Assembly (NCBI GenBank): GCA_029259845.1
Contig: JAJDEI010000221.1
Span: 1-64,000, forward strand
DNA length: 64,000 nt
From: Planctomycetaceae bacterium
GTDB taxonomy: Bacteria > Planctomycetota > Planctomycetia > Planctomycetales > Planctomycetaceae
Reading direction: 5' to 3'
The position numbers were made by a program, and so were the translations under genes. Positions 62,825 to 64,000 of the stretch are shown here, piece after piece (position 1 is the first letter of the stretch; the number at the start of each line of letters is the position of its first letter). The notes below the pieces were generated by a model that worked only from the letters and a program-made list of their open reading frames with translations, made no database searches and was not told the origin of the DNA.

Positions 62825-64000
62825 ATGACGTGTCGTTTGGTTGTCCTGGTGGTCGCGCTGTTGTGCCGGTCGGTCTCTGCGACAGCAGAGGATCGTGCAG
62901 CCGATGCAGAACTTTGGCGAGTCCGATTCGTCGCTGCTGATGACGTCGGAGGGGAATCAGACACATCGGCAGAACCGTCGGAGCGGACGATCGAGGGCCG
63001 GTTGCTCGTCGAGGCGGCCGATGGAGGGGTTCTGATCGAAGACCGGGCGGGCCGGTTGTGGAACATCACACCGGAGCGGCTCGTCAATCGCGAATCGGCG
63101 GACGATCGTTTCGAGCCGTTTTCGAAGGACGAGTTGGCTGCTTGTCTGCTCTCCGAGTTGGGCGAGGGCTTTTCGGTCGTGACGACGGAACACTATGTCA
63201 TTGCGACTTCCGGCAGCCGCCTGCATGCGGAGTGGTGCGGGGGATTGCTGGAGCGGCTGCAGCGGGCGTTTGTGCGGTACTGGCGAGCCGCCGGGATGGA
63301 GGTGACAGTCCCGTCGGCTCCCCTGCCGGTGGTCGTGCATGGGACCCGCAAGGCGTATGCCGCGTCCGCTCAGAAAGACGGAGGCGTCGCGCTGATTGAT
63401 GCCCACGGTTACTACTCGATGAAAACGAATCGCGTAGTGCTGGTCGATGTAACGTCCGAGGGCGTGACGTCAAAGGGCGGCGCCGCGCGGACTCGCGAGG
63501 ACGTCCGCCGGTTGGTCGCCGCCGGCCCGGCACCGGATTCGACCATCGTGCATGAGGCAACCCATCAGATCGCCTTCAGCAGCGGCATGCACACTCGCTA
63601 TGCGGACAATCCCGTCTGGCTCACCGAGGGAATGGCGATGTTCTTTGAGGTTCCCGATCTGAGAAACGGGACCGGTTGGCGGACGATCGGACGGGTCAAC
63701 CGTCCTCGATTGAAGGAGTTCCGCCAGACAGTCCGGAAGGGGCGTTCCGACGATTCGCTGACATCGCTGATCGCTGATGATGAACGGTTTCGCAATCCGG
63801 AAACGGTGGAAGCCGCGTATGCGGAGGCGTGGGCGTTGACGCATTACCTCGTCAAGACGCGTCGACGCCAATATGTGGCCTTCCTCACGAAATGCAGTGA
63901 AAACACTCCCTTCATGTGGAAAACACGCAAGCAGCGGTTGGATGAATTCAAGCAGGCGTTCGGCGTTCCGCCCCCAGCACTGGAAAACAGCCTTGTGCGC
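62825..64000 (+). CDS. DUF1570 metallopeptidase-like secreted protein (cut by window end)
   Basis: The frame is open from the ATG at 62825 (after GGAGCCTGAGAGACGC) to the end of the window, 392 codons so far with no stop. A signal peptide (RLVVLVVALLCRSVSA) leads an acidic linker and a short beta region (RTIEGRLLVEAADGGVLIED). The zinc-site region reads TIVHEATHQIAFSSG followed by NPVWLTEGMAMFFEV, i.e. His-Glu-x-x-His with a downstream Glu, as in DUF1570 proteins. It starts 18 bp after the cytochrome gene, making a three-gene run. Proteolytic activity is inferred from the motif only. Confidence 0.85.
   Translation, partial: MTCRLVVLVVALLCRSVSATAEDRAADAELWRVRFVAADDVGGESDTSAEPSERTIEGRLLVEAADGGVLIEDRAGRLWNITPERLVNRESADDRFEPFSKDELAACLLSELGEGFSVVTTEHYVIATSGSRLHAEWCGGLLERLQRAFVRYWRAAGMEVTVPSAPLPVVVHGTRKAYAASAQKDGGVALIDAHGYYSMKTNRVVLVDVTSEGVTSKGGAARTREDVRRLVAAGPAPDSTIVHEATHQIAFSSGMHTRYADNPVWLTEGMAMFFEVPDLRNGTGWRTIGRVNRPRLKEFRQTVRKGRSDDSLTSLIADDERFRNPETVEAAYAEAWALTHYLVKTRRRQYVAFLTKCSENTPFMWKTRKQRLDEFKQAFGVPPPALENSLVR

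Noticed and set aside
1-64000. CRISPR arrays, rRNA and tRNA genes
   Set aside because: No regularly spaced identical 25-40 bp repeats with unique spacers were seen. The tandem repeats found are direct or coding, and no convincing tRNA T-loop/acceptor pairing or rRNA stretch was noticed by eye.

Overview
The window is GC-rich and gene-dense and reads as chromosome of a planctomycete (order Planctomycetales or a close relative). The basis is the gene content: several secreted sulfatases, a DUF1501 Tat protein, an exosortase of the planctomycetal U type, VCBS/FG-GAP and sialidase-like secreted propellers, a DUF1570 metallopeptidase-like protein, a fused anti-sigma/VWA protein behind an ECF sigma factor, and short dispersed palindromes in many gaps. 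No rRNA, tRNA or CRISPR array was seen. About 44 genes are supported, two of them broken.

Layout. 1-16.7 kb: a DinG/XPD-type helicase, a DegT-family aminotransferase, a sulfatase, a thioredoxin-like lipoprotein, a HEAT/PDZ protein, a HAD phosphatase, a PEGA lipoprotein, a membrane PP2C phosphatase, a sensor histidine kinase, a Rieske ferredoxin, a Gly-rich EF-hand protein and a DEDDy exonuclease. 16.9-23.6 kb: a secreted sialidase-like propeller, a sulfatase gene cut at its active site by the end of an IS256-type element whose remnant is next to it, a c-heme DUF3365 protein, a TPR membrane protein and exosortase U. 24.2-33.0 kb: a heavy-metal efflux module (Cys-rich secreted protein, RND adaptor, CzcA-like RND pump, small lipoprotein, P1B-2 ATPase) linked by a shared Trp-Cys-x-Glu-His / Cys-x-x-Cys motif. 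33.1-44.5 kb: DUF1501, gamma-glutamyltransferase, then a metabolic cluster (M24 peptidase, Gfo/Idh oxidoreductase, SDR, two amidohydrolases, PhyH dioxygenase, class III aminotransferase).

45.0-49.1 kb: an ECF sigma factor and a 1135-residue anti-sigma/VWA protein, a likely cell-envelope signalling pair. 49.2-57.6 kb: a Tat-exported protein coupled to a nine-motif FG-GAP protein, two secreted propellers, an Nramp-like transporter lacking the usual metal-binding motifs and a DinB protein. 57.7-64 kb: a sulfatase frameshifted in a run of seven G, then a tight run of three secreted proteins (an S41/PDZ protease-like protein, a beta-propeller/di-heme cytochrome, a DUF1570 protein cut by the window end).

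The most unusual layer lies between the genes. At least eight families of inverted repeats occur here, several in two to five copies. Some supply the last codons and stop codon of the neighbouring gene, and one 34-bp perfect palindrome sits in frame inside the cytochrome gene.
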